The translations under genes were made by a program, and so were the position numbers. 31,710 bases of DNA from assembly GCA_905192745.1 (NCBI GenBank), contig CAJJLZ010000027.1, positions 1-31,710 on the forward strand. The letters run 5' to 3'. This document shows positions 21,692 through 30,334 of this stretch, piece by piece. Source of the DNA: an uncultured Oscillospiraceae bacterium (GTDB lineage Bacteria; Bacillota; Clostridia; Oscillospirales; Acutalibacteraceae). Under the pieces are notes generated by a model. That model was given only the letters and a program-made list of their open reading frames with translations, ran no database searches and was not told the origin of the DNA. The first letter of the stretch is position 1, and each line of letters begins with the position of its first letter.

Positions 21692-22399
21692 ATGATGAAG
21701 TATGATTTGAAATATGATTTCCATACCCATGTGCTGCCCGGAATCGATGACGGCGCCCGGGATTTGCCGGCCTCCCTGTCCATGCTTTCCCGGCTTCAGG
21801 CGCAGGGAATCGACACAGTGGTTGCCACGCCGCATTTTTATGCCCACCGGCAGGAAGCGGCCCAATTTCTGGAGAATCGGGCGGCGGCGCTGGCGGCGGT
21901 GAAAAGCGCTGGGGACAGCCTTCCGACGGTGCTTCCCGCCGCGGAGGTCTATCTGGAGCGGGGGCTGCGGGATATCGATCTTCGCCCCTTCTGTATGGAG
22001 GGTACCCACGCGATACTGGTGGAAATGCCGTATGCCCGGCAGGAAAGCTGGATGCTGGAAGAGGTTTATCACTTTTGCCTGACCCAGTCGCTGACGCCGG
22101 TGTTCGCTCATCTGGACCGGTATCTGGAGCTTTATTCAAAGCAGGAAATTCAGGAAATTCTGGATTTTGACGACGCGGTGATTCAGGTGAATAATTCCGC
22201 GTTCCTGAGCCGGAAAAGCCTGAAAGCGGTGCTCGGCTGGGTGAAGGGGGGCGCGTCCCTTCTGCTGGGGAGCGACTGCCATAATCTGGACTCCCGGGCG
22301 CCGAACCACGAGCGGATTTCCGGGATCGTGCATGCCAAATTGGGGGACGACTGGCTGGCCGATTACCATCGCCGGGCGGCGGCGCTCCTTTCCCGCTGA
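21692..22399 (+). CDS. PHP-type tyrosine-protein phosphatase (CpsB/CapC family)
   Basis: A 235-aa manganese-dependent phosphatase of the PHP superfamily that dephosphorylates the BY-kinase. The N-terminal metal motif DFHTHVLPGIDDGARD (9-24) is diagnostic. ATPHFY, LPAAEVYL, VFAHLDRY and LLGSDCHN supply further metal ligands along the fold. Together with the two preceding genes it forms the complete chain-length control module. No glycosyltransferase, flippase or polymerase genes follow; a strong terminator at 22441-22479 closes the operon. Start spacing from the Shine-Dalgarno is long (about 13 nt), because the T run of the hairpin lies between them. Confidence 0.93.
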   Translation: MMKYDLKYDFHTHVLPGIDDGARDLPASLSMLSRLQAQGIDTVVATPHFYAHRQEAAQFLENRAAALAAVKSAGDSLPTVLPAAEVYLERGLRDIDLRPFCMEGTHAILVEMPYARQESWMLEEVYHFCLTQSLTPVFAHLDRYLELYSKQEIQEILDFDDAVIQVNNSAFLSRKSLKAVLGWVKGGASLLLGSDCHNLDSRAPNHERISGIVHAKLGDDWLADYHRRAAALLSR

Positions 22400-22440
22400 A
22401 TGGTATTTGCTTATTCATAAGGATACAAAAAAGAAACGAT

Positions 22441-22479
22441 AAAGAACTCCCGCCAAGCTAAGCCTGGCGGGAGTTCTTT
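22441..22479. terminator. Terminator of the polysaccharide regulatory operon
   Basis: AAAGAACTCCCGCCA (22441-22455) pairs perfectly with TGGCGGGAGTTCTTT (22465-22479). The 15-bp stem has A- and T-rich ends, so it can act in both directions. Confidence 0.9.
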
Positions 22480-22762
22480 ATGGTTGGCCGGCTCCTTCGC
22501 CCCACGGTGGAAACGGTGGAAAACGCAGCGGTGGAACTCAGGGGAAAAATCGACGGTCGAAACAGGACGAATTTTCCGAAACCGTGGGGAACATTTGGGA
22601 AAATCGCCGGATGGGTGTCGGATGGACGCGAGGCCGTCCGGCTTTTTGCCGAAAGGGGGGTATTCTTCTTATATTGGGGGGGACCTTCCCGCAGAGGCGG
22701 GAGATAATGGGAAAATCCACAAAATTGCTTGAAAAATCTTGTTGGAAAACGGAACGAGACTC
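22480..22762 (+). other. Intergenic region upstream of the dcw operon
   Basis: No gene accepted; short frames here overlap one another without ribosome-binding sites. GTGG occurs three times in 22507-22534 (CGGTGGAAA-like copies), recalling the MraZ site motif but at irregular 9- and 15-bp spacing. A GCCGGAT-rich stretch and CCCGC/GCGGG stem (about 22687-22701) are also present. Confidence 0.4.
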
Positions 22763-22791
22763 TTGCAATTTGCGAAAACACCCTTTATAAT
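22763..22791 (+). promoter_or_regulatory. dcw operon promoter (mraZ promoter)
   Basis: TTGCAA (22763-22768), a 17-bp spacer and perfect TATAAT (22786-22791). The start would be near 22798, right before the MraZ repeats. The leader to mraZ is about 210 nt. Confidence 0.9.
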
Positions 22792-22800
22792 GGTAATCAA

Positions 22801-22840
22801 GTGGTGGAAAGTAGGGGCAAGTGGTGGGATGTGGTGGAAT
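22801..22840 (+). promoter_or_regulatory. MraZ operator: four 10-bp direct repeats
   Basis: GTGGTGGAAA, GTAGGGGCAA, GTGGTGGGAT and GTGGTGGAAT follow one another without gaps at 22801-22840. MraZ is known to bind G-rich direct repeats at 10-bp spacing (TGGGN or GTGGN type) near its own promoter and repress the dcw cluster. Here the repeats begin at the predicted transcription start. Two further copies in opposite orientation (TTTCCAC) lie just downstream at about 22848-22868. Confidence 0.85.
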
Positions 22841-22973
22841 TCAACACTTTCCACGGAGTTTTCCACCGGTTTTTCCCGGACAGGCTTTCCCGGGGGGATT
22901 TCTTCTGAAAGGGAAAAGTGATTTCCACCGGATTTCGTTCGGCGGAGGACGAACCTGCCGAACAAAAGGGACA

Positions 22974-22989
22974 GGCCTTTGCAAAGGCC
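22974..22989. repeat. 16-bp palindrome in the mraZ leader
   Basis: GGCCTTTGCAAAGGCC is perfectly self-complementary, 21 bp before the mraZ ATG. It may form an mRNA hairpin near the ribosome-binding site or serve as a dyad operator. No function assigned. Confidence 0.45.
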
Positions 22990-23010
22990 GGAAAGACAAG
23001 GACGACAAGG

Positions 23011-23430
23011 ATGCTGTACGGACGATACCAACACAACATCGATGCGAAGGGGCGCATTTTTGTGCCTGCAAAGCTTCGGGAAAAGCTGGGCGAACAGTTT
23101 ATCGCCGCGGCTGTGATGGATCATTGCGTCTGTCTGTATTCTCTGGAGGAGTGGGACAAGCTCCAGCAGGGGCTGGCGGAGATGCCGTTCACCAAGGCCC
23201 GCAAGCTCCAGCGGTATCTTTCCTCCAACGCCGCGGACGTTCAGGTGGACGCGCAGGGGCGGATTCTTCTCCCCAAGCACCTGCTGGCGTATGCCTCGCT
23301 GGAGAAGGAAGCGCTGGTCATCGGCGCCGGCAACCGCGCTGAGATCTGGAACCCGGTAAGCTACGAAGAGGACAGCGGCTCCATGACCCCGGAAGAGGTG
23401 GAAGCCGAATTTATGGAGCTTGGATTCTGA
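23011..23430 (+). CDS. mraZ: MraZ transcriptional regulator of the dcw cluster
   Basis: A 139-aa AbrB-like DNA-binding protein that forms rings and represses its own operon. The typical opening (LYGRYQHNIDAKGRIFVPAK) and a second SpoVT-AbrB half (VQVDAQGRILLPKHLLAYA) are both present. I chose ATG 23011 because the protein then begins like other MraZ sequences; the longer frame from 22918 has an unrelated Lys/Gly-rich extension. The operator repeats at 22801-22840 lie upstream. First gene of a cluster continuing to ftsW; rsmH follows after 34 nt. Confidence 0.96.
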   Translation: MLYGRYQHNIDAKGRIFVPAKLREKLGEQFIAAAVMDHCVCLYSLEEWDKLQQGLAEMPFTKARKLQRYLSSNAADVQVDAQGRILLPKHLLAYASLEKEALVIGAGNRAEIWNPVSYEEDSGSMTPEEVEAEFMELGF

Positions 23431-23464
23431 TTGATCCGGGCGGAGAAAGGGCGGTGCGCGCGGC

Positions 23465-24472
23465 TTGAACGGCCTGAATGAGAAAAATGCCGGCGGCAAA
23501 AGCGCGGCGGCCTATCATATTCCCGTTTTGCTGGAAGAGACGCTGGCGGCCCTGTCGGTTCGTCCGGACGGGCTGTATCTGGACGGCACAGCGGGGGGCG
23601 GCGGCCATTCCTTTGCGATTGCGTCCCGCCTGACCACCGGCCGGCTGCTTGCGTTGGATCAGGATCCCGACGCGGTGGAGGCCGCGTCAAAGCGGCTGAC
23701 CGGTTTGCCGGCAACGGTTGTGCGGGCGAATTTTACCGAAATGGAGCGGGTGCTGCGGGAACGGAAGACCGGGCCCGTGGATGGAATCCTGATGGATATC
23801 GGGGTGTCCTCCCACCAGCTGGACACGGCGGAGCGAGGGTTTTCCTACCATATGGACGCGCCGCTGGATATGCGGATGAGCCAAAGAGGCCGGACGGCGG
23901 CCGATCTGGTCAACGCGCTGGATGAGAGAGAACTTGCTTCGATTTTTTTTCAGTATGGGGAAGAAAAATATTCCCGGCCGATTGCGCGGGCTGTTGTAAA
24001 GGCGCGCGGGGAACAGCCGGTCAAGACGACGGGACGGCTGGCGGAGATCATCCGCGAAGCGGTGCCCGCCGCCTATCGCCGGGAGGGACATCCGGCCCGC
24101 CGGGTATTTCAGGCGCTGCGGATCGCTGTCAACGGCGAGTTGGACTGTTTGTCTGAAGCGCTGGATACGGCGTTCCGATGCCTTAAGCCGGGCGGACGGC
24201 TGGCGGTTATTACCTTCCACTCGCTGGAGGATCGGATGGTCAAGCAGCGGTTTGCCACTTTTTGCCGGGGCTGTACCTGCCCGCCGGACTTTCCGGTGTG
24301 CGTCTGCGGGAAAACGCCGGCGGCGCGGCTCGTCCTCCGCAAACCGGCGGAGGCGTCTGCTGAGGAGCTGGAACGCAATCCCCGCGCACGGAGCGCCAAA
24401 CTCCGGTGTGTGGAAAAGATCCACGAGGCGAACGGGGATGAACCCGGGAACCGCGGCGAAGAGGGCCGGTAG
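23465..24472 (+). CDS. rsmH: 16S rRNA (cytosine-1402-N4)-methyltransferase RsmH
   Basis: A 335-aa SAM-dependent enzyme (MraW) that methylates C1402 in the 16S rRNA decoding centre. The SAM-binding loop is DGTAGGGGHS (about 40-49), followed by LALDQDP, the MDIGVSSHQLD block and the C-terminal FHSLEDR motif. The Cys-rich segment CRGCTCPPDFPVCVCG is typical of Firmicute members. The TTG start has only a distant GAAAGGG, but no other in-frame start lies upstream, and the N-terminus aligns with the family a few residues later (YHIPVLLEE). The last residues are hydrophilic and variable. Confidence 0.95.
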   Translation: MNGLNEKNAGGKSAAAYHIPVLLEETLAALSVRPDGLYLDGTAGGGGHSFAIASRLTTGRLLALDQDPDAVEAASKRLTGLPATVVRANFTEMERVLRERKTGPVDGILMDIGVSSHQLDTAERGFSYHMDAPLDMRMSQRGRTAADLVNALDERELASIFFQYGEEKYSRPIARAVVKARGEQPVKTTGRLAEIIREAVPAAYRREGHPARRVFQALRIAVNGELDCLSEALDTAFRCLKPGGRLAVITFHSLEDRMVKQRFATFCRGCTCPPDFPVCVCGKTPAARLVLRKPAEASAEELERNPRARSAKLRCVEKIHEANGDEPGNRGEEGR

Positions 24473-24565
24473 GGCCGCGTCGGCTCACGGGCATTCACAA
24501 CAGAAAGAAAAAACGCGGCGGGCATCGTCCGGCCGCAGACCATATACAGGGGAAGGAGACGCGTC

Positions 24566-25069
24566 ATGGCGGTAAACAGGGGAACGGAAGCCTATGATCT
24601 GTCGCTGTTCGAGCCGAAGCCGGCAAAAATCGTAGAGCTGAAGCCGAACAAGAAACTGCTCAAGGCACAGAAAAAGAAAGCAAAGATTCAGGCGTTTCTG
24701 AACACCGTGGTCACTCTCTGCGTTGCGGCGATCACCATTTCGGTGCTCGGGCTGATGATTGCGAGCCGGGTGCGGATGACCGAGCTGGACAGTGTAATCA
24801 ACCAGCGGGAGCAGCGGATTGTGGAGCTCCAGAGTGAAAAGACCCGTCTGACCGACGAACTGGCCCGCAAGGTTTCGACAAAAAGCGTGGAGGAATACGC
24901 GACCAATACGCTGGGGATGCAGAAGGTCGAGGCATACCAGATCGAATATATCAGCGTGGACGACGGCGATAAAGTAGAGCTGGCGGACGGAGGAAGCGAC
25001 AGCATTCTGGAGTCGATCGGCTCGGCTGTTTCAAATTTTTTCGGCCAGCTGGCATACCTGTTTGAATGA
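24566..25069 (+). CDS. ftsL: FtsL-like cell division protein
   Basis: A 167-aa bitopic protein. The basic cytoplasmic N-terminus has a Lys-rich patch (KAQKKKAK near 33-40). One membrane span lies at about 44-66, and an extracytoplasmic coiled coil at about 70-108 (leucine/glutamate heptads, VELQSEKTRLTDELA). A short acidic tail follows. Sequence conservation in FtsL is low; the assignment rests on topology and on the position between rsmH and the class B PBP. It would link FtsI/FtsW to DivIC/FtsB in the divisome. GGAAGGAG precedes the ATG by 9 nt. Confidence 0.88.
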   Translation: MAVNRGTEAYDLSLFEPKPAKIVELKPNKKLLKAQKKKAKIQAFLNTVVTLCVAAITISVLGLMIASRVRMTELDSVINQREQRIVELQSEKTRLTDELARKVSTKSVEEYATNTLGMQKVEAYQIEYISVDDGDKVELADGGSDSILESIGSAVSNFFGQLAYLFE

Positions 25070-25271
25070 TTCAATAAGTATGAGATGGGGAAGGAAGGAG
25101 CCTTCGGGAGACGGAGGGACTTCCTCCCGGGAAACGCGCTGAGAGTTGGGATGAATGAATCTTGACTCTCGTTTTCTTATCCGACCGGACGGGATCGGCC
25201 GGGGATGGACGGCTGCGGTTCCCCGATATGGCGGAGCGGGGCCGCCCAATCCGGCAGAAAGGATCGACGAT

Positions 25272-27542
25272 ATGGCGAAATCGGACAAAAACGCGGTGAA
25301 GAATACGGCAACCACCAAGGCTCCCACCCGTCAGATGTGGCGCCGATCGGTGATCGTTCTGGTCATTCTGATCGGTTTCTGTTTTTCGGCAGTGGTTGGG
25401 AAGCTCTCCATTCTGCAGATCGTACAGGCGGACGAGTGGCGGGAAAAAGCCGTGGAACAGCAGATGAGCGACACCATTATCTCGCCGAAGCGGGGCACTG
25501 TTTACGATGCGAATATGACGGTTCTGGCTCAGTCCGCCACGGTTTGGACGGTAATCATGTCCCCCAAAACCATCGAGGACGAGGATGTGCGGGTGAAAAT
25601 TGCGGACGAATTATCCGCCATGCTGGAAGTGGATCGTGAAGCGCTGTATAAAAAGACGCTGAAAACCAATAGTCAATATGAGATTGTCAAGGCCAAGATC
25701 GAATACCCGTTGGCCCAGACGCTCCGCGACTGGATTGAGACAAATAAACTGACAGGCACGTTTCGGATCATCGAGGACTACAAACGATATTATCCGCTGA
25801 ACAGCCTTGCCTCCGAGGTGCTGGGCTTCACCGGGACCGACAACAACGGCCTGTACGGGCTGGAGGCGTATTACGAAAAGACGCTGGCCGGCAAGCCGGG
25901 ACGGATTGTTACCGCCAAAAACGGCTGGGGGGACGAGATGTCCACCAAGATGAAGTTTGAAAAGACGGTGGACGCCGAGGACGGCAACTCTCTGGTGCTG
26001 ACCATCGACAGCGTGGTGCAGTATTACGCGGAAAAATATCTGGAGCTTGCGGTGAAGGAAAACGGCTGCACCAACCGGGGCGCCGCGATTATCATGGATG
26101 TGAACACCGGCGGTATCGTCGCCATGGCCACCAAGGGGGATTTTGACCCGAACGACCCGATGACCGTCACCGACCCCGACGCGGCCGCGGCCATTGCGCT
26201 GCTCGCCGGGGACGAGCGCTCTGCGGCGCTGAAAAAGGCGCGGGAAGCGCAGTGGGTGAACAAGCCGATTTCGGATTACTATGAGCCGGGTTCGGTCTTT
26301 AAGGTGTTTACCTCGGCCATGGCGCTGGAGGAAGGGGTTGTGTCGGAGGAGTCCTCCTTCTACTGCAAGGGCTCCATCACCATTGCGGGCACACGGGTCG
26401 GCTGTCATAAGCGGGGCGGCCACGGTTCCGAAAATTTCGCGCAGGCCATCTCCAATTCCTGCAACCCCGCGTTCGCTGAAATCGGCCAGAAGCTGGGCCG
26501 GACACTGTTCTGGAAATACTATCAGGGCTTCGGTTTTACCGACCGCACGGGGATCGACATGCTCAGCGAATCCAAGGTGACCTCCCTTTTGTATCACAAC
26601 GAGGAACAGCTGAATGTCATGGAGCTTTCGGTTTCCGCCTTCGGCCAGACCTTTAAGGTGACCCCGATTCAGATGATTACCGCGATGGCGGCGGTGGCCA
26701 ACGGCGGCAAGCTGGTGCAGCCCTATGTGGTGCAGCAGGTGCTGGACGCCGACGGCAACGTGGTAAAAAACACCGAAACCACCGTGAAGCGGCAGGTAAT
26801 CTCCAAGGAGACCAGCGAACGGCTCTGCAGGATGCTGGACGTGTCGGTAAACAGCGGTTCCAAAAACGCCTATGTCGCGGGATACCGCGTAGCCGGAAAG
26901 ACCGGGACCTCGGATAAGACCGACCAGAACAACGCGACCGGCACCAACAACGTCGTCGCCTCCTTCTCCGGGTTTGCCCCCTCCGACAATCCGCAGTATG
27001 CCGTTCTCGTGCTGCTCGACGAACCGCAGGTAGCGGTGCGCTTCGGCGGCACCATCTCCGCGCCGGTGGCGCAGAAGATTATGACCGAGGCCCTGCCCTA
27101 TCTCGGGGTGGAGCCGGTTTATACCGAAGAAGAGAGGGCAGCCATGGAACGCACGACTCCCGACGTGCGGGAAAAGGATGTTTCCACCGCTCAGGCCATG
27201 CTGACCAACAGCGAGCTGCGGTATAAGGTGGTGGGCAGCGGTTCCACCGTTCTCCGGCAGGTACCCGATAAAGGGGAGACCATCCCGAAGAACGGCATGG
27301 TGGTGCTGTATACTGAGGAAAGCGAGATGTCCAAAACCACCGCAGTGCCGGATTTCAGCGGCATGACGCTGGCTCAGGCCAATGTGGCCGCCGCGAACGC
27401 GAATATCAATATCCAGATGATCGGTCTGGAGCTGGACAGCGGAACGGCGAAAGCCGCCTCCCAGACAGTTTCCCCCGGCGAACAGGTCCCGCTCGGCACG
27501 GTGGTCAAGGTGAGCTTTGTGTACGAGGATTCCATCGCCTAG
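25272..27542 (+). CDS. Class B penicillin-binding protein with PASTA domains (FtsI/SpoVD type)
   Basis: A 756-aa septal transpeptidase. One N-terminal membrane span (about 22-43) is followed by the PBP dimerisation domain and the transpeptidase domain: active-site Ser341-x-x-Lys344 (GSVFK), SCN at 396-398 and KTG at 543-545. Two C-terminal PASTA domains (about 625-690 and 695-755) resemble SpoVD and PBP2x. I chose ATG 25272 because AAAGGA lies 9 nt upstream; a frame from 25155 adds 39 Pro/Gly-rich residues with no ribosome-binding site. It is the only PBP of this cluster, whereas B. subtilis has pbpB and spoVD side by side. It may serve vegetative septation, sporulation or both. Confidence 0.94.
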   Translation: MAKSDKNAVKNTATTKAPTRQMWRRSVIVLVILIGFCFSAVVGKLSILQIVQADEWREKAVEQQMSDTIISPKRGTVYDANMTVLAQSATVWTVIMSPKTIEDEDVRVKIADELSAMLEVDREALYKKTLKTNSQYEIVKAKIEYPLAQTLRDWIETNKLTGTFRIIEDYKRYYPLNSLASEVLGFTGTDNNGLYGLEAYYEKTLAGKPGRIVTAKNGWGDEMSTKMKFEKTVDAEDGNSLVLTIDSVVQYYAEKYLELAVKENGCTNRGAAIIMDVNTGGIVAMATKGDFDPNDPMTVTDPDAAAAIALLAGDERSAALKKAREAQWVNKPISDYYEPGSVFKVFTSAMALEEGVVSEESSFYCKGSITIAGTRVGCHKRGGHGSENFAQAISNSCNPAFAEIGQKLGRTLFWKYYQGFGFTDRTGIDMLSESKVTSLLYHNEEQLNVMELSVSAFGQTFKVTPIQMITAMAAVANGGKLVQPYVVQQVLDADGNVVKNTETTVKRQVISKETSERLCRMLDVSVNSGSKNAYVAGYRVAGKTGTSDKTDQNNATGTNNVVASFSGFAPSDNPQYAVLVLLDEPQVAVRFGGTISAPVAQKIMTEALPYLGVEPVYTEEERAAMERTTPDVREKDVSTAQAMLTNSELRYKVVGSGSTVLRQVPDKGETIPKNGMVVLYTEESEMSKTTAVPDFSGMTLAQANVAAANANINIQMIGLELDSGTAKAASQTVSPGEQVPLGTVVKVSFVYEDSIA

Positions 27543-27605
27543 CCGCCCTCTTTTGTCAGAGGGAAAGAGCGGTTCCATTTCTACAGGAAAAGAAGGGATA
27601 GAAGG

Positions 27606-29081
27606 ATGAAGCTTTCTCAGATATTCAGCGGCGTGCCGGTAACGCTCGGCGAAGAGGCCGGCAATCGGGAGATTGCGGGCATCACCTGCGATTCCCGCCG
27701 GGCAGGCCCGGGCTGGGCGTTCGTCTGCATCCGCGGAACCGGGGCGGACGGCCACCGCTATGCCGCGCAGGCGGAAAAAGCGGGGGCGGCGGTGATTATT
27801 GCAGAGGAAGCGGTTGGCTGTCCCGGCTGCACCGGGACGGCGGCGCTGGTGCTGGTGCCCTCTACCCGGTCGGTTTGGGCGCAGATGTGCGCCAACTGGT
27901 TTGGGCGGCCGGGGGATCGGCTGCATCTGATCGGCATCACCGGCACCAACGGAAAAACGTCCACCACCTATATGCTGAAAACGGTGCTGGAAGCCTGCGG
28001 CCAGAAGGTCGGACTGATCGGCACGATCCAGAATATGATTGGGGAGCGGGTACTCCCCTCGGCCCATACCACTCCCGATCCTTACGACCTGCAGAGCATG
28101 CTGGCCCTGATGGCGGCGGAAGGCTGCACCTACGCGGTGATGGAGGTATCCTCCCACGCGCTGGATCAGGAGAGGGTGGGGGGATGCACCTTTGACGCGG
28201 CGGTATTCACCAACCTGACGCAGGATCATCTCGATTACCACGGGACGATGGAAAACTATCTTGCGGCCAAGAAAAAGCTGTTTTCTCTCTGCCGGTATGC
28301 CGTTGTGAACGCGGATGACCCCTGGGCCGAAAAGCTGACGGAGGGGCTGACCTGTCCCGTCGTGACTTATTCCGCCCATCTCGATCAGGCGACCTATACG
28401 GCAAAAAATATCCGGCCCCGTCCCGACGGCGTGGATTTTGAACTGGTGGGAACCGCGCAGATCGGACGGATCCGGCTGGCGATCCCCGGCCTGTTCTCGG
28501 TGTATAACGCGCTGGCGGCCGCCGCCTGCGGCCTGACCCTCGGACTGCCGTTTGACCGGCTGGTGGACGCTCTCTGCCACGCCAGAGGGGTGAAGGGCCG
28601 GGCCGAGATCGTACCGACCGGCCGGGACTTTACGGTGGTGATCGATTACGCCCATACCCCCGACGGGCTGGAGAAAATCTGCAAAACCATGCGGGAATGC
28701 TGCCACGGCCGGCTGGTTACCCTGTTCGGCTGCGGCGGGGACCGGGATAAGGGGAAGCGCCCAAAGATGGCGGCCGCAGCCGCCGCGCTGTCCGATTACC
28801 TTGTGATTACGTCGGATAATCCCCGCACGGAGGAGCCGGAAGCGATTATCGAAGATATCCTGACCGGACTGCCTGCGGCGGGCGGCCCGCCCTACACGGT
28901 GATTCCCAACCGGGTGGAAGCGATCCACTGGGCGATCCGGAACGCGCAGCCGGGGGATACCCTTCTTCTGGCCGGAAAAGGGCACGAGACCTATCAGGTG
29001 CTGAAGGATGGGGTCATCCATCTGGATGAGCGGGAGGTCGTCGCGGACGCGCTGAAGGAAGGGACGGCCGCGGAAAAGTAG
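27606..29081 (+). CDS. murE: UDP-MurNAc-L-Ala-D-Glu:meso-DAP ligase (MurE)
   Basis: A 491-aa cytoplasmic ATP-dependent Mur ligase that adds the third residue of the peptidoglycan stem. The P-loop is ITGTNGKTS (111-119), the central block contains VSSHALDQERV, and the C-terminal domain has the DNPR motif at 404-407. DNPR specifies meso-diaminopimelate rather than lysine, so the wall is predicted to be A1-gamma (DAP) type. AGAAGG lies just before the ATG. The preceding gap of 63 nt has only a CCCTC/GAGGG stem without a T tract, so co-transcription with the PBP gene is likely. murF does not follow. Confidence 0.96.
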   Translation: MKLSQIFSGVPVTLGEEAGNREIAGITCDSRRAGPGWAFVCIRGTGADGHRYAAQAEKAGAAVIIAEEAVGCPGCTGTAALVLVPSTRSVWAQMCANWFGRPGDRLHLIGITGTNGKTSTTYMLKTVLEACGQKVGLIGTIQNMIGERVLPSAHTTPDPYDLQSMLALMAAEGCTYAVMEVSSHALDQERVGGCTFDAAVFTNLTQDHLDYHGTMENYLAAKKKLFSLCRYAVVNADDPWAEKLTEGLTCPVVTYSAHLDQATYTAKNIRPRPDGVDFELVGTAQIGRIRLAIPGLFSVYNALAAAACGLTLGLPFDRLVDALCHARGVKGRAEIVPTGRDFTVVIDYAHTPDGLEKICKTMRECCHGRLVTLFGCGGDRDKGKRPKMAAAAAALSDYLVITSDNPRTEEPEAIIEDILTGLPAAGGPPYTVIPNRVEAIHWAIRNAQPGDTLLLAGKGHETYQVLKDGVIHLDEREVVADALKEGTAAEK

Positions 29082-29148
29082 AATCGTTCCGTAAAGATCC
29101 GTTTCGGAAAGAGAAAAAACGCAATCCGGGGATTTGAGGGGAAAATCA

Positions 29149-30210
29149 ATGGATATTATAAAAGCAACAATGCAGCTGTCGAATGGAGTCACCATGGACT
29201 TTACCAAGATTATTACGGTGGGCGCGGCGGCGCTGGCGGGCTTTCTGCTCTCCGCGCTGGCGGGCCGCTGGGTGATACCGGCGCTCCATAAGCTGCATTT
29301 CGGCCAGATGATTCGGGAGGAAGGCCCGTCCTGGCATAAAAAAAAGCAGGGTACGCCCACGATGGGCGGGGTATTGTTCATCGGGGCGACGCTGCTGGCA
29401 TTCCTGCTGGCGGTGGCGGTCTGCGAGCTGTTCCTGCCGGTGAAGGTTCTGGACGCCACGCCGCTGACCCTGACCAGGCTGTTCGGCGGGCTGCTGCTGG
29501 CGCTTTGCTGCGGAGCAATCGGCTTTGCGGATGATTACATCAAGGTGGTCAAAAAACGGAACCTCGGGCTGACGGCGGGACAAAAGCTGTTTGCCCAGCT
29601 GCTGATTGCGCTCGGATATGCTCTGTCGATCTACATGGCGCGGGGCACCGAGGTGGACGTTCCGTTCGTTGGTCTGGTGGACTTCGGTATCTGGTTCATC
29701 CCGTTCTGCATGTTCGTGGTGGTGGCGATGGCGAACGCGGTCAATCTGACCGATGGCATCGACGGTCTGTGCGGCACGGTTACCTTCGTCGCCATCCTGT
29801 TTTTCCTGATCGCGGCGGGGATTATCGGATATTTCGGGGCGGGACTGCTGGCGGCTGCGGCGGCCGGTGGTGTGGCCGGTTTCCTGGTGTGGAATCTCCA
29901 TCCCGCCCGGGTGTTCATGGGGGATACCGGTTCCCTTTTCCTCGGGGGATTGCTGACGGCGCTGGCCTTCGGCATCAACCAGCCGTTTCTGTTGGTGCCG
30001 GTGGGAATCGTGTATATCGCGGAAACCCTGTCGGTCATGCTGCAGGTGACCTATTTTAAGCTCACCCACGGCAAACGGCTGTTTAAAATGAGTCCGCTGC
30101 ACCATCATTTCGAGCTGTGCGGATGGAGCGAGAACAAAATCGTGCTGGTATTCTCTCTGATTACGTTGTTCGGCGGACTGCTCTCCTGGTATCTGATGGT
30201 GGCCGCGTAA
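29149..30210 (+). CDS. mraY: Phospho-N-acetylmuramoyl-pentapeptide-transferase (MraY)
   Basis: A 353-aa polytopic enzyme that transfers phospho-MurNAc-pentapeptide to undecaprenyl phosphate, forming lipid I. About ten membrane spans. Conserved cytoplasmic motifs are KKKQGTPTMGG, the Asp pair in FADDYIK, NLTDGIDGLCG, HPARVFMGDTGSL and the HHHFE histidine triad near the C-terminus. ATG 29149 is preceded by GAGGGG at 8 nt; a TTG at 29134 lies before that ribosome-binding site. Two more in-frame ATGs occur soon after. The 124-nt gap to ftsW has no clear promoter. Confidence 0.96.
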   Translation: MDIIKATMQLSNGVTMDFTKIITVGAAALAGFLLSALAGRWVIPALHKLHFGQMIREEGPSWHKKKQGTPTMGGVLFIGATLLAFLLAVAVCELFLPVKVLDATPLTLTRLFGGLLLALCCGAIGFADDYIKVVKKRNLGLTAGQKLFAQLLIALGYALSIYMARGTEVDVPFVGLVDFGIWFIPFCMFVVVAMANAVNLTDGIDGLCGTVTFVAILFFLIAAGIIGYFGAGLLAAAAAGGVAGFLVWNLHPARVFMGDTGSLFLGGLLTALAFGINQPFLLVPVGIVYIAETLSVMLQVTYFKLTHGKRLFKMSPLHHHFELCGWSENKIVLVFSLITLFGGLLSWYLMVAA

Positions 30211-30334
30211 ATCGGATCGGAGCGCACTGGCTGTGCATAAATGCGGGAGCTCTCCGCATACTGTGTAAGGATGGTTCCGGAAAACGGCAACCACAGCAAG
30301 CCGTCGAGACGGCTGGAAAGGCGAGGTCGAACCC

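Noticed and set aside
22480..22990. DnaA boxes or an origin
   Set aside because: Several TTTCCAC and TCCACA strings resemble parts of DnaA boxes, but none matches TTATNCACA. They are better explained as MraZ-like GTGGAAA motifs.
25611..29459. Minus-strand open frame of 1282 codons opposite the PBP and murE genes
   Set aside because: It lies antisense to two clearly recognised genes, has no family motifs or ribosome-binding site, and is a by-product of GC-rich codon use.
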